A stretch of DNA of 35,922 nucleotides from Acidobacteriota bacterium (GTDB taxonomy: Bacteria; Acidobacteriota; Thermoanaerobaculia; Gp7-AA8). The stretch spans positions 1 through 35,922 of the forward strand of contig QHVS01000005.1 in the NCBI GenBank assembly GCA_003223635.1. The letters run 5' to 3'. Within the stretch, counting starts at the first letter, position 1. Every line of letters begins with the position of its first letter. Positions 1 through 8,030 of this stretch are shown here, one piece after another. The notes under the pieces are model-generated. The model saw only the letters and a program-made list of their open reading frames with translations, had not been told where the DNA came from and ran no database searches. The translations under genes and the position numbers were made by a program.

Positions 1-878
1 CATTTGATCTCCGGATTCTTGCGGATGGTTCCCGTAGCGCTGCAGGGAGCATCGAGGAGCACGGTTGAAAACCGGCGGCGGAATGCCGCGCGCCGGCCGT
101 CGCTGACGACGATCGCGCGGGAGCGCCCCATCAGCGGCCGCAGACGCCCGAGCGAGATGTCGTTGCTGATCACTCGCGCGCCGCGCGCAGTCATGATCAG
201 CGTCTTGCCGCCGGGCGCGGCGGCCAGATCGAGCACTTCCGTTCCCGTCGCCGCGCCCAGGTCGGCGATGACGGCGCTTCCCTCATCGAGAACATGGCCG
301 TCGATGTCTGCGCTCGAGCCGGTGAGCCTGAACATACCCGGAACTAGTCGTGAGGGCTGCGCCGCCGGGGGCGGAGGTGCCCCACCGAGAAAAACATCCG
401 GGTACGAGAGTTCCTGATTCGCTTCAGCGATCTTTGCCGCGCGGTCGGCGCCGTACATCCGCGTCCAACGTCGCAGAAGCCAATCGGGATGCGCGGTTCT
501 CGTCGGGAGATCCTTCGCCAGCGAGGGAAGATCTGTTTCCGATGCTCGCCGAAGGATGGCGTTGACGAATCCTCGCGCGCGTTTCGCGTAACGGGCCGCG
601 AGATCGACAGACTCCGACACCGCGGCGTACCGTGCCACGTCCATGAACATCAGCTGGTAGATGCCGAGGCGAAGGATATCGACGACGTTGGGATCGAGCT
701 TGCTGATGCGGCGTTCGCTGATCGTCTCGATAGCTTGATCGAGGCGCGAGCGCCAGCGCAGAACCCCCAGCACCAGGGTGCGCACGAATCCGCTCTCGTT
801 CTGCAGCAGGATGGCGGCGTAGGCTGATTCGTGCTCGACGCGCCGCAACAGTTGGAACGCGCGTTCGCGTTCGGTCAC
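1..878 (-). CDS. rsmB: 16S rRNA m5C967 methyltransferase RsmB, C-terminus beyond window
   Basis: This reading frame is not in the ORF track because it leaves the window; I translated it by hand from a GTG at 876-878. The N-terminal part is a NusB-like RNA-binding helical domain (FVNAILRRA is typical). The Rossmann methyltransferase domain follows, with a motif I region LDLAAAPGGKT and motif IV DAPCSATGTIRKNPEIK, whose Cys belongs to the RsmB/RsmF family active site. About 292 residues are visible of the usual 430 or so; the second catalytic Cys motif lies outside. The GTG start overlaps the fmt stop (GTGA), so translation is probably coupled. RsmB methylates C967 of 16S rRNA using SAM. The fmt-rsmB order is common in bacteria. 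Confidence 0.93.
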   Translation of the reverse strand, partial: MTERERAFQLLRRVEHESAYAAILLQNESGFVRTLVLGVLRWRSRLDQAIETISERRISKLDPNVVDILRLGIYQLMFMDVARYAAVSESVDLAARYAKRARGFVNAILRRASETDLPSLAKDLPTRTAHPDWLLRRWTRMYGADRAAKIAEANQELSYPDVFLGGAPPPPAAQPSRLVPGMFRLTGSSADIDGHVLDEGSAVIADLGAATGTEVLDLAAAPGGKTLIMTARGARVISNDISLGRLRPLMGRSRAIVVSDGRRAAFRRRFSTVLLDAPCSATGTIRKNPEIK

Positions 879-1762
879 GAAATCTGCGCTCCGACGCGCC
901 ATCCCGCGCCGCGGGCGAATTCGGCCGCCGGCATCCTGGCCCGCCCGGCCCGCTGCAGCGTCAGAAGCTTGATCGCTCCATCGCCGGTGGCCACGGTCAC
1001 GCCGTCATCGATGGAAAGAATCGTTCCCGGCTTCCCGCTCCGCTTCGCCGGCCGCAAATCGATCAGTTTCAGGTTGCCGATGAACACGCCGGGCCACGGA
1101 TCGAACGCGCGAAACCGGTTGTAGATCGACGCAGTGCTGTCCTTCCACCGGATTTCGCCTTCACTCTTCTCGATCTTTGGCGCTTGCGTCGCCTCGGCGT
1201 GATCCTGCGGGACGCCCGGGCTGATGTGGTCGAGGGTGCGCAGGAGCGTCAACGCGCCGAGTCTGGCCAAACGCTCCGAAACCTCCGGCGTGCGTTCGTC
1301 GGGACCGATCGGCACACTCCCGGCGGCCAGCATGGGACCGTGATCGAGCTGTTCATCGACGCGCATGATGGTCACGCCGGTGATCGTTTCGCCGTTGGCG
1401 ATGGCTCGCTGAATCGGCGCAGCGCCGCGATATTTCGGCAGCAGCGACGCGTGGACATTGAGGAAGCCCTGCTCCGGAATGGAGAGAAGTACAGCCGGCA
1501 GGATCTTGCCGTACGCGACGACTACGCCGACATCCGGCTTCAACGCTTCCACGTCCGCGAGAACGTCGCGCACCCGGGCCGGCTGTGCGAGCGGCAGGCG
1601 AAGCTCATGGGCCAACCGCGCGATCGCCGGAGTCTGGATCTTCAGCCCTCGCCCGGCAGGCTTGTCGGGCTGCGCGACGACCAGCGCGACGTCATGCGCG
1701 CTGGCCAGCGCCTCGAGCGCGGGCACAGCAAAGTCGGGAGTACCAAAGAAAACGATCCGCAA
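875..1762 (-). CDS. fmt: Methionyl-tRNA formyltransferase
   Basis: This enzyme formylates Met-tRNAfMet with 10-formyl-THF for translation initiation. The 295-residue product starts MRIVFFGTPDFA. It has the conserved HASLLPKYRGAAPIQRAI formyl-transfer segment near residue 105, GETITGVTIM after it, and a C-terminal OB-like region that is a little short (family usually about 310). The start codon is TTG at 1760-1762; no in-frame ATG or GTG lies just upstream, and the protein aligns from this residue. A TACAAT box 11 bases upstream could be its -10. The stop overlaps the GTG of rsmB. No def gene is visible next to it. Confidence 0.95.
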   Translation of the reverse strand: MRIVFFGTPDFAVPALEALASAHDVALVVAQPDKPAGRGLKIQTPAIARLAHELRLPLAQPARVRDVLADVEALKPDVGVVVAYGKILPAVLLSIPEQGFLNVHASLLPKYRGAAPIQRAIANGETITGVTIMRVDEQLDHGPMLAAGSVPIGPDERTPEVSERLARLGALTLLRTLDHISPGVPQDHAEATQAPKIEKSEGEIRWKDSTASIYNRFRAFDPWPGVFIGNLKLIDLRPAKRSGKPGTILSIDDGVTVATGDGAIKLLTLQRAGRARMPAAEFARGAGWRVGAQIS

Positions 1763-1773
1763 TTCAGCGGGCG

Positions 1774-1779
1774 ATTGTA
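1774..1779 (-). promoter_or_regulatory. Possible -10 box for fmt
   Basis: TACAAT on the minus strand ends 11 bases before the TTG start of fmt and directly abuts the heptad repeat element at 1781-1839, whose words would fill the -35 region. If used, the leader would be only a few bases. No good -35 match is seen. Confidence 0.3.
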
Positions 1780-1780
1780 T

Positions 1781-1839
1781 GGTGCTTGGTGCTCAGTGCT
1801 CAGTAGTGGTGGCTACCAGGCACCAAGCACCGAGCACTA
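1781..1839. repeat. Heptad-word inverted repeat A (GTGCTC type)
   Basis: The left arm is four 7-base words in tandem: GGTGCTT, GGTGCTC, AGTGCTC, AGTAGTG. The right arm is GGCACCA, AGCACCG, AGCACTA. A perfect 12-bp pair (1781-1792 with 1820-1831) and a central TGGT/ACCA pair allow a hairpin. The element fills the gap between fmt and the lipoprotein gene, and its last word supplies the TAG stop of the lipoprotein gene. It could act as a terminator for that gene, although there is no T-run. It shares 7-base periodicity, but not sequence, with the other heptad elements in this window. Confidence 0.75.
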
Positions 1840-2160
1840 TGGCGGTGCCGCCAGATGCGTCCCCGTCGCGGCGGTCGACGTCGTCTGCGTCGCGTGCTGG
1901 CTGTCGGTCGTCGGCGGCTGATCCTTCAACGTCGTCGTCGGCGCGGTCGCGTTGATCGGCTGGCGGGTCATGTTCTTTCCCTCCGCGCCGCTGTTTGGCT
2001 CCGGTTTTGGCCCGGGCATGCCGTGCGCCGTCGGCGTCTGCGACGAGGTGGTGACCGGGTGCGTCATTGCCGGCGGATTGTTCTGGTAATCGCGCGGAGG
2101 AGGCTCACCGCGGCACGCCAGCAGAAACGCCAGCGGCAGAATCAACAACGAAACGCGCAT
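1837..2160 (-). CDS. Small Thr/Pro-rich lipoprotein
   Basis: The 107-residue product begins with a short basic start, a hydrophobic stretch and a lipobox FLLAC at residues 12-16, so Cys16 should be lipidated and the protein anchored to the outer or inner membrane. The rest is low complexity, rich in Thr, Pro, Gln and Asn, with no recognisable fold, and is probably a disordered tether. The gene is divergent from the TatT-like gene 49 bases away. Its stop codon lies in heptad element A, so the C-terminus may have been set by insertion of that element. The opposite-strand frame is Arg-rich and looks like a shadow. Function unknown. Confidence 0.6.
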   Translation of the reverse strand: MRVSLLILPLAFLLACRGEPPPRDYQNNPPAMTHPVTTSSQTPTAHGMPGPKPEPNSGAEGKNMTRQPINATAPTTTLKDQPPTTDSQHATQTTSTAATGTHLAAPP

Positions 2161-2195
2161 CGTCTACCGATGGGTTCAATGCACATGCCATGACG

Positions 2196-2201
2196 TACAA
2201 T
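2196..2201 (+). promoter_or_regulatory. -10 box of a probable leaderless promoter (TatT-like gene)
   Basis: TACAAT ends 8 bases before the ATG at 2210. Transcription normally starts about 7 bases downstream of the -10, which would place the first base at or next to the start codon. No Shine-Dalgarno sequence is present in the GCCGCC spacer. The same spacing is seen at 23570-23575. No clear -35. Confidence 0.45.
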
Positions 2202-2209
2202 CCGCCGCC

Positions 2210-3064
2210 ATGCGAGCGATTGCAGTTTCCGCATTTGTCCTCCTTTCGGCGGCGGTGGGCGCCGGCCAGTTGCCCGACGGCGACCAGCATTGGGCCGCGC
2301 GCGCCGAAGGGCATCAGGGGGGTCGGGCGAGCGCGACACACATCGATGCAGCGATCGCTGCCTATCAGCGCGCCGTTACGCTGAATCCCAACGATCTCGA
2401 GCCGCGCTCGAAGCTCCTTCGGGCAATCCGCTTCAAAGGCGCCTACGTCGCGACGACGAAGGACGAAAAGAAAAAGATCTACGACATGGGCAAAAGCGCC
2501 GGTGAAGAGGCGCTGGCCATCATCGATCGACAACTCGCAGCGAAAGGCCTCCGCTCCGTGACCAAGGCCACAGAAAAAGAGGTGGCCGACGCTGCTCGGA
2601 CGCTTCCCGGCGCCGGCGAAGTATTCCACTGGGACGCAGTGAACTGGGGCGAGTGGGCGCTGGTCTACGGAAAGTTGGCGGCAGTGAGGCAGGGAGCCGC
2701 CGATCGGATTCGCCGCGAGGCGACCATCGCCATGCTCATCAACCCGGCCATGGAAGGCGGCGGACCCGCTCGGGTCCTCGGTCGCCTGCACGATCAGACC
2801 CCTCACGTGCCATTCCTCACCGGTTGGGCCTCCAGCCGTGAAGCGGTGAAGCTCCTGAACGAATCGCTGAAGATCGATCCGACGAACAAGATCACTCGCG
2901 TGTTTCTGGCCGAAGCGATGGTCGACAACAACAGCGACACGGGACCGCAGGCCATTCAGATGCTCCGCGAAGTGATCTCCACGCCGAACGATCCGCAATA
3001 CGAAGTGGAGCAGGCGGCGGCACAGGCGGACGCTCGCGCGTTGCTCAGGAAGTGGGGCGCGTAA
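2210..3064 (+). CDS. TatT-like periplasmic TPR-type protein
   Basis: The 284-residue product has a signal peptide (about residues 1-19, then QLPDG). It is otherwise helical: a TPR-like unit near residues 45-70 (AAIAAYQRAVTLNPNDLEP), a middle region containing FHWDAVNWGEWAL, and a second TPR-like unit near 215-245 (KLLNESLKIDPTN). This arrangement resembles the TRAP-transporter T-component (TatT) family, but no TRAP DctP, DctQ or DctM genes are in the window, so a transport role is uncertain. It has its own short promoter region and converges on the phosphopantetheinyl transferase gene, overlapping its 3' end by 20 bases. A generic TPR-repeat protein is the alternative reading. Confidence 0.8.
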   Translation: MRAIAVSAFVLLSAAVGAGQLPDGDQHWAARAEGHQGGRASATHIDAAIAAYQRAVTLNPNDLEPRSKLLRAIRFKGAYVATTKDEKKKIYDMGKSAGEEALAIIDRQLAAKGLRSVTKATEKEVADAARTLPGAGEVFHWDAVNWGEWALVYGKLAAVRQGAADRIRREATIAMLINPAMEGGGPARVLGRLHDQTPHVPFLTGWASSREAVKLLNESLKIDPTNKITRVFLAEAMVDNNSDTGPQAIQMLREVISTPNDPQYEVEQAAAQADARALLRKWGA

Positions 3065-3581
3065 GCGCAGCCACCACTTCGCCCGCAAACGTATCGACGC
3101 CTTCGAAGCGCAGGCCGCCGGCGATCTCCGACTGCAGCCGCAAGGGAATTCGTTTCAACGTCGGAATGACGCCGCCATGCTGCTTCCACAGCGCTTCCTT
3201 GGCGCACCAGAAGTGCAGGAGGCGATTGGGGATCGTGCAGCGCTCCATCACTTCGTTCTCATCGTCAGTGAGAAAGAAATGTGCGGCGGCCTCGCGGAAG
3301 TCGCGCATCGCTTCGACGTCGAGCCCCACCGGCTGAGATCCGACCGCCGCGCCGCCATAGGGGCCAGAGTGGGAGAAGGAGACGCAATCGCCGGCCGCTC
3401 CCTGCCGGCGCAGCTCTTTCTCCGCGATGCGGCTCAGCATCCACTGCGTCTGCCGTTTGGGCAGGCGAAATGAGCGCGCCACGGCCAGCTCCTCCTCGCT
3501 GAACCACGACTCCGCTCGATCGACGGCCGAAATGACCAACGCTCGGCCGCGCCAGCTCTCTGGGAGCGAAACAATTCTCAT
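3045..3581 (-). CDS. 4'-phosphopantetheinyl transferase family protein (Sfp/AcpS superfamily)
   Basis: The enzyme transfers phosphopantetheine from CoA to a carrier protein serine. The 178-residue product carries the superfamily signatures: VGLDVEAM near residue 90 (Mg-binding Asp and Glu), FLTDDE near 107, and FWCAKEALWKQHGG near 129 (the W-x2-KEA motif). It is shorter than Sfp (about 224), closer to the compact single-gene types. Its ATG overlaps the TGA of the large membrane protein gene upstream (ATGA), so it is the last gene of that run. No PKS, NRPS or acyl carrier protein gene is in the window, so its target carrier is not shown. Its 3' end overlaps the convergent TatT-like gene. Confidence 0.85.
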   Translation of the reverse strand: MRIVSLPESWRGRALVISAVDRAESWFSEEELAVARSFRLPKRQTQWMLSRIAEKELRRQGAAGDCVSFSHSGPYGGAAVGSQPVGLDVEAMRDFREAAAHFFLTDDENEVMERCTIPNRLLHFWCAKEALWKQHGGVIPTLKRIPLRLQSEIAGGLRFEGVDTFAGEVVAALTRPTS

Positions 3582-6500
3582 GGCTGCCCGGATGGGACGG
3601 CGGCGAGGAAATGCGAGTCACCGTCCGGTTCGACTACCGTGGCGAAAGGCGCGCCTGTGCCGGCGATAGCCGTCACGCGAAGCGTCATCGTCTCATCGAC
3701 GGCGGTCCCCAGCTCGCGCTCAATGTCATTCGTCCACCACACTTCTTCTTCCGGAACACCCGATTCGATCGTACGGCCGACGCGAACGTTGCCGCGGGTC
3801 CATGCGGAGATGCGGAACGTGGCCGGAATCCGGCCCAGGTTGATGACGCCGACGTTCATGCGGCTTCCCAGAGCTCGATGCGCAGGAATGCCGACGATGG
3901 TCGCCTCGGCGACCTCGCTTCCCGCGGTAATGGCGTCGCGCACCGTGAGTGGCGGCTCCAGCGATGCCCTCCCCTCGTGCGCGATGTCGCTGTTCTGCAC
4001 CAGGGCGACGGGCGCACGCCCTTCGCGATGCTCGATCCATAGCGTGCCGATCTCCTGCAATCCGAAATAGGTCCGCACGACATCCGGCCAGCGGATGGTC
4101 TGGCGCGGAGCGAGGGTCAGGTTCCGGTCGACGCTTCGCTGCCCGGCGATGAAACGAAGTGAGACGCTGATCGGATCGCGAAACGGATTGTGCAGCGTCA
4201 AATCGGAAATCCAGAACGAATTGCTCGCTCCAGCCGCGCTACCAATCAGCGGAAAGACCATCGACGCGCGCTCGGACGCGGCCAGCGCCTTCTCGTCCGG
4301 CAATTGAATGCGCCGCAGATACGACTGCAGCGGAGCCGGCCTGGCCCGCGGATCGCGGATCCACACCTGGACTCCGCGCACCGACCGGTAATAGCGATAG
4401 CAGTCGTCGAGATAGGCCGCCACGCCCTGCGCGCGAATGGCGTTCGGCACTCCGTCGAACTCGTCGAAGTTCTCCGGCGATGTTCGGATCACCAAACCCG
4501 GCCTGGCAGCCTGCAGAGCGGCGATGACCTCCGCCTGCAGGGCGCGCGGCGACATGATCGGCACCTGATAGAAGCGCGTCGGATTCGGACGGTCGGCGAA
4601 AAAGTAAAAAGCAGGCTGGTTGGAAAAGTCGAAGATCGAATCATTCGGTCGCGTGAACTCCCGGATCGTCTTCGACACCTGATCGATGCGGAATGCCACC
4701 TCCTCTGCGTACGGATCGCGCTGCACGTGAAGGACCCGCCGCTGGTAGTTGACCAGATCATCGATGCGAGCGTTGATCAGGTCGGGAACCCAGAACAGCA
4801 CGCCGAAAATCGGAATGGCCAGAAGGACAACCATCGATGCGAATGCGCGAGTCCCCGGATCGCCCTCCATCCAGATCTGCCGCAGTCGTCCGATGGCCAC
4901 GACGGCGAGAATCACCAGCATCGGTCCGATGAGAAATGCCGAGAAATACTGATGGCGAAACTCCGCGCGGCCGAACGCGGTCCGCTGCGTGATGGTGGCA
5001 AACACTGTGAGAACCAGGAGTGCACGATCGAGCGTGTCCATGCGCCGCCTCAGAGCGCGCTGGATCAGGTAGATCGCGGCGACAGCGATGGTGAGCGGGC
5101 TGAGGATCAGATGGAACTTCTCGAAGAGAACGAACTCGGCCAGCGTATGCAGATTCAGATTCTTCCGGAATGTGGAGACGAGGTCCGGAAACGGCAACGA
5201 CCAAACCGCATCGATGATGCGCGGGATGGTGACGAACGAGACCGTGGCGAAGTCCGGCAGAACGCCGCGGGCGATCAGATAGACGACAAACGGGGCGCAT
5301 CCCACGATCAGGCCCACGGTGAAGGTTAGTGCGGCGCGCATTGTGTGTAGACCGGCTTCAGCCGGTCGGCCGGCTAAAGCCGGGCCACACACAAGCCAAC
5401 AGAGAGCAATCGAGACAAGCGCCCCGGCAATGCTGTACAGGCCGATCTCATAGCTGAAGAATAGAGCGACCCCCGCAAAGAACCCGCTGAGAGCGACGGC
5501 GACGGTCGACCGTCGTTTCAGCCCGATCCACAGCAGCGCGACCACCGCCACTTGAAAAAACGTCCGATTGTTCTCCGTCGTCGTCCAGGCGGCTGTGGCC
5601 ACGGTGAGGAGCGCGAGCGGAATCGACTCGAAGATGGCCAGGCCGAGGTACCAGATGGCCACGGAGAGAAACGCGCCGAGAACCACGGTCCGCGTCATGG
5701 CCACATCGAGCGATCGGCCGAAGAGTTTCATGAGCCACGCGTCGAGCAGTCCGTCTTCCAGCATCCCATGCAGCGGAAAGACCCCTCGATACGGCGCCTT
5801 GCCTCTCAGATAATCCGACGCCGGTCCGATCGACTCACCGCGATGGAACAGATCGATCGTCAACAAGTGCGCCGTCGACGCGTAGCTGACCAGATAGATC
5901 AGCAGCGGGATCACCACGATCGCGGCCACGTTCCTGGCAACGCCCGGCGAGATCGGATTTCGCAAACCGAGAGCCAGCGCAGCGATGATCACCAGGACAG
6001 CGATCATCACCGCCGCAGAGTGCCTCGTCGGGACAACGAAGAGCGGTAGGACCGGCAGGATGACCATCGGCAACGCTGCGCTCACCACGCGACGGAACAC
6101 ATCCTCTGCGGAGATGCCGAAATTCGGCTCGGTCAGGTGCGCGATCAGAAACGTCACGACCCAGAAGAGCAGCAGAAAAATCGCGACGAAGACCGTCTCC
6201 AGGAAAAGCGTCGGGAAGTGGGCGATGCGACGGCCGGTCACCAGGTAACGGAACAGAAACCAGGAGATCGCTTCGCAGAACAGCAGCGCGTGGTAGGGAC
6301 TGAGCTCGCGTCGAAAGAACTGTCGCAGCCAGCGGCGCGTGTCGAAGAAGAGCAGACCGCGCGTAGCGCCGAACGCGATCGCCACCGGCAGAAGCAGGAT
6401 CCAACCAGCCTTGCCCGTCGTCAGATAGAACAGCGGCGAGAGAAGGAACGGCGCCGTGAAGAGAACTGCGACGGGCATCTGACGCTGCACTCGACGGCGA

Positions 6501-6769
6501 CCAAACCTGCGTTGCTCGCGTTCCAGGAGCTGTGCTCCGATGCGGCGAAACCAGATCGTCAGCGGCGGAACGGCCAGGAAGAAGATCGCGGCCCCGAGGT
6601 AATCCTTCAGCTTCGAGTAGCGCTCAATGGTCACCACTCCGATGGCTACGGGCGGGGTGGGCGGGAGGGAGCGGAAGAGGAGGGTGATGGAGAAAAAGAC
6701 GCCGGAAGCGAAGCAGAATGCGGCGATCCAAAGCAGCGCCGCGGTGATCCGCTCGTAAATTCGCGCCAT
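3578..6769 (-). CDS. Large polytopic membrane protein, glycosyltransferase-like, with C-terminal beta-rich domain
   Basis: The ORF opens at 6865, but the first 32 residues overlap the upstream gene. M33 (MARIYERITAALLW), 13 bases after the upstream stop, begins a clear membrane segment, so I place the start at 6769 (1,063 residues). About two thirds is a series of roughly 14 hydrophobic helices, as in GT-C-type glycosyltransferases or O-antigen polymerase-like proteins. A soluble region with FYFFADRPNPTRFYQV follows. The last 240 or so residues are beta-rich (FPLIGSAAGASNSFWISDL start) and resemble extracellular Ig-like domains. A substrate cannot be named. A REP-like palindrome sits in frame near the middle. 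No strong ribosome binding site is visible. Confidence 0.75.
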   Translation of the reverse strand: MARIYERITAALLWIAAFCFASGVFFSITLLFRSLPPTPPVAIGVVTIERYSKLKDYLGAAIFFLAVPPLTIWFRRIGAQLLEREQRRFGRRRVQRQMPVAVLFTAPFLLSPLFYLTTGKAGWILLLPVAIAFGATRGLLFFDTRRWLRQFFRRELSPYHALLFCEAISWFLFRYLVTGRRIAHFPTLFLETVFVAIFLLLFWVVTFLIAHLTEPNFGISAEDVFRRVVSAALPMVILPVLPLFVVPTRHSAAVMIAVLVIIAALALGLRNPISPGVARNVAAIVVIPLLIYLVSYASTAHLLTIDLFHRGESIGPASDYLRGKAPYRGVFPLHGMLEDGLLDAWLMKLFGRSLDVAMTRTVVLGAFLSVAIWYLGLAIFESIPLALLTVATAAWTTTENNRTFFQVAVVALLWIGLKRRSTVAVALSGFFAGVALFFSYEIGLYSIAGALVSIALCWLVCGPALAGRPAEAGLHTMRAALTFTVGLIVGCAPFVVYLIARGVLPDFATVSFVTIPRIIDAVWSLPFPDLVSTFRKNLNLHTLAEFVLFEKFHLILSPLTIAVAAIYLIQRALRRRMDTLDRALLVLTVFATITQRTAFGRAEFRHQYFSAFLIGPMLVILAVVAIGRLRQIWMEGDPGTRAFASMVVLLAIPIFGVLFWVPDLINARIDDLVNYQRRVLHVQRDPYAEEVAFRIDQVSKTIREFTRPNDSIFDFSNQPAFYFFADRPNPTRFYQVPIMSPRALQAEVIAALQAARPGLVIRTSPENFDEFDGVPNAIRAQGVAAYLDDCYRYYRSVRGVQVWIRDPRARPAPLQSYLRRIQLPDEKALAASERASMVFPLIGSAAGASNSFWISDLTLHNPFRDPISVSLRFIAGQRSVDRNLTLAPRQTIRWPDVVRTYFGLQEIGTLWIEHREGRAPVALVQNSDIAHEGRASLEPPLTVRDAITAGSEVAEATIVGIPAHRALGSRMNVGVINLGRIPATFRISAWTRGNVRVGRTIESGVPEEEVWWTNDIERELGTAVDETMTLRVTAIAGTGAPFATVVEPDGDSHFLAAVPSGQP
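5341..5394. repeat. REP-like double palindrome inside a coding sequence
   Basis: Two adjacent dyads, ACCGGCTTCAGCCGGT and CCGGCTAAAGCCGG, are flanked by an outer TTGTGTGT/ACACACAA inverted pair, giving a nested structure of about 54 bases. It is read in frame as LAGRPAEAGLHT in a loop between two membrane segments of the large membrane protein. This is the architecture of REP/BIME palindromes. No RAYT transposase is visible in the window. Confidence 0.75.
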
Positions 6770-6782
6770 CGGCGCGAGTGTA

Positions 6783-8030
6783 TCAGCGGGCGCCGAGCAG
6801 CCCGTGGCGCGCGGCAATTCGATCCATCGCCGCGAGAAGCGCCGCGATGGTCGCGTCGTCGTCATGCGCCGACCAGCGCGCGATGATCCATTCGAACGGC
6901 GCCGCGCGTGAAGCCGCGCAGCGAAGCTGTTCGATGAACGCGTTCAACCTCCGCTCGTCGATCAGGTTCGCTCGCCGCGGGCGCGACGAAGCCAGCGCCA
7001 CCCGCAGCACGCGCAGCATCCACGGCTGCAGGGCCTCCCGCTGTCCCCTCACGGCCGGCCGACGGGGCCCGAACCCGAGAGGATCTGCCTCGATATCCTT
7101 CGACGCTTCAGGCCGCGGCGGCAGCGGGCGGCGATACGCGCTCTTCGGCGTGCGCGCGCCCTTCTTGCGGGCCGCAAGAATCGCAAAGTCCGACGGGATC
7201 GATCCACGGTCGATCAGGGCTCCCTCCAGCGAGCACAGAAGCTCGATCGCCCCGCGCTCGTGGGGATCGTCAAAGCGAAAGTTCTGGACGATGTCGTACA
7301 GGAGGTGCATCAGAATCGTTCCGCCGAGCTGCTTGACCTCCAGAACGTCAAAGCGCTGCCGGATCATGGGCATCAGATCCGATGCGCGAACGGCCTCGGA
7401 AGGGTCGTTGGCGATCATCTGGTCGATCGTCGGGCGCTCCCTCGCCTCGTAGACTCGATCTTCGAGCGCACCGTGGCGAAGCTGCGCCGGCAGACAGCGC
7501 AAAAGATCGTTGACGATCGCCAGGATCTCATCGCTGAACTGAAAGCGATTCGGTCCGATGTACTCGTTGACGATGAACGTCGCCTCCGGCTTCATGGCCC
7601 GCTCGACCTGCTCGAAAGCATGCTCGAGCTTTTCGACGTGATGAAGGATCGAGTGAGCGACGACGACGTCATACGCGCCGGCTTCGAGAGTGTCGCGATT
7701 GAGGTCGGCGACGGAATAGCGGATCTTCGGCCCCCCTCGCGCCCGCGCTCGCGCCACCGCCGCCTCGGCGAAGTCTAGGGCGTCGATGCGGCTGACGAAC
7801 GACCACTCCGACACCGTTCGCTCCAGCCAACCTTCGCCACAGCCGAGAACTAGAACGCGCAGGTCCTGACCAACGAAATACCGATGCGCCCAGGAGGAGA
7901 GCCAGTCGCGCGCCGGGTCGCCGGTAGCGCGCTCGTTCAGATGCATCAGGACGGCGGTGGACGCCATCCAGCTCACCTCGCCGAGCCTGTGCGTGTAGTC
8001 GGCGGATCCCCAGAGGCGCGCTGCGTCCAT
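6783..8030 (-). CDS. Class I SAM-dependent methyltransferase
   Basis: The 415-residue product has a Rossmann methyltransferase core near residues 55-165: motif I VLVLGCGEG, an acidic second motif (DALDFAE), YSVADLN, and VVAHSILHHVEK as the post-I/IV region. The family member and substrate are not identifiable; the C-terminal 200 residues are helical without a recognised domain. Its ATG overlaps the cobA/hemD stop by one base (TGATG), so it is translationally coupled to haem synthesis genes, but that alone does not show a tetrapyrrole substrate. The glycan-type membrane protein downstream makes a surface-glycan or lipid substrate equally plausible. Confidence 0.85.
   Translation of the reverse strand: MDAARLWGSADYTHRLGEVSWMASTAVLMHLNERATGDPARDWLSSWAHRYFVGQDLRVLVLGCGEGWLERTVSEWSFVSRIDALDFAEAAVARARARGGPKIRYSVADLNRDTLEAGAYDVVVAHSILHHVEKLEHAFEQVERAMKPEATFIVNEYIGPNRFQFSDEILAIVNDLLRCLPAQLRHGALEDRVYEARERPTIDQMIANDPSEAVRASDLMPMIRQRFDVLEVKQLGGTILMHLLYDIVQNFRFDDPHERGAIELLCSLEGALIDRGSIPSDFAILAARKKGARTPKSAYRRPLPPRPEASKDIEADPLGFGPRRPAVRGQREALQPWMLRVLRVALASSRPRRANLIDERRLNAFIEQLRCAASRAAPFEWIIARWSAHDDDATIAALLAAMDRIAARHGLLGAR

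Noticed and set aside
2105-3088. 327-residue minus-strand ORF opposite the TatT-like gene
   Set aside because: The plus-strand frame has a signal peptide and TPR-like helices; the minus frame has no motif.
3620-3640. tRNA T-arm-like GGTTCGACTACC
   Set aside because: No acceptor, D or anticodon stems fit around it; it lies inside the membrane protein gene.
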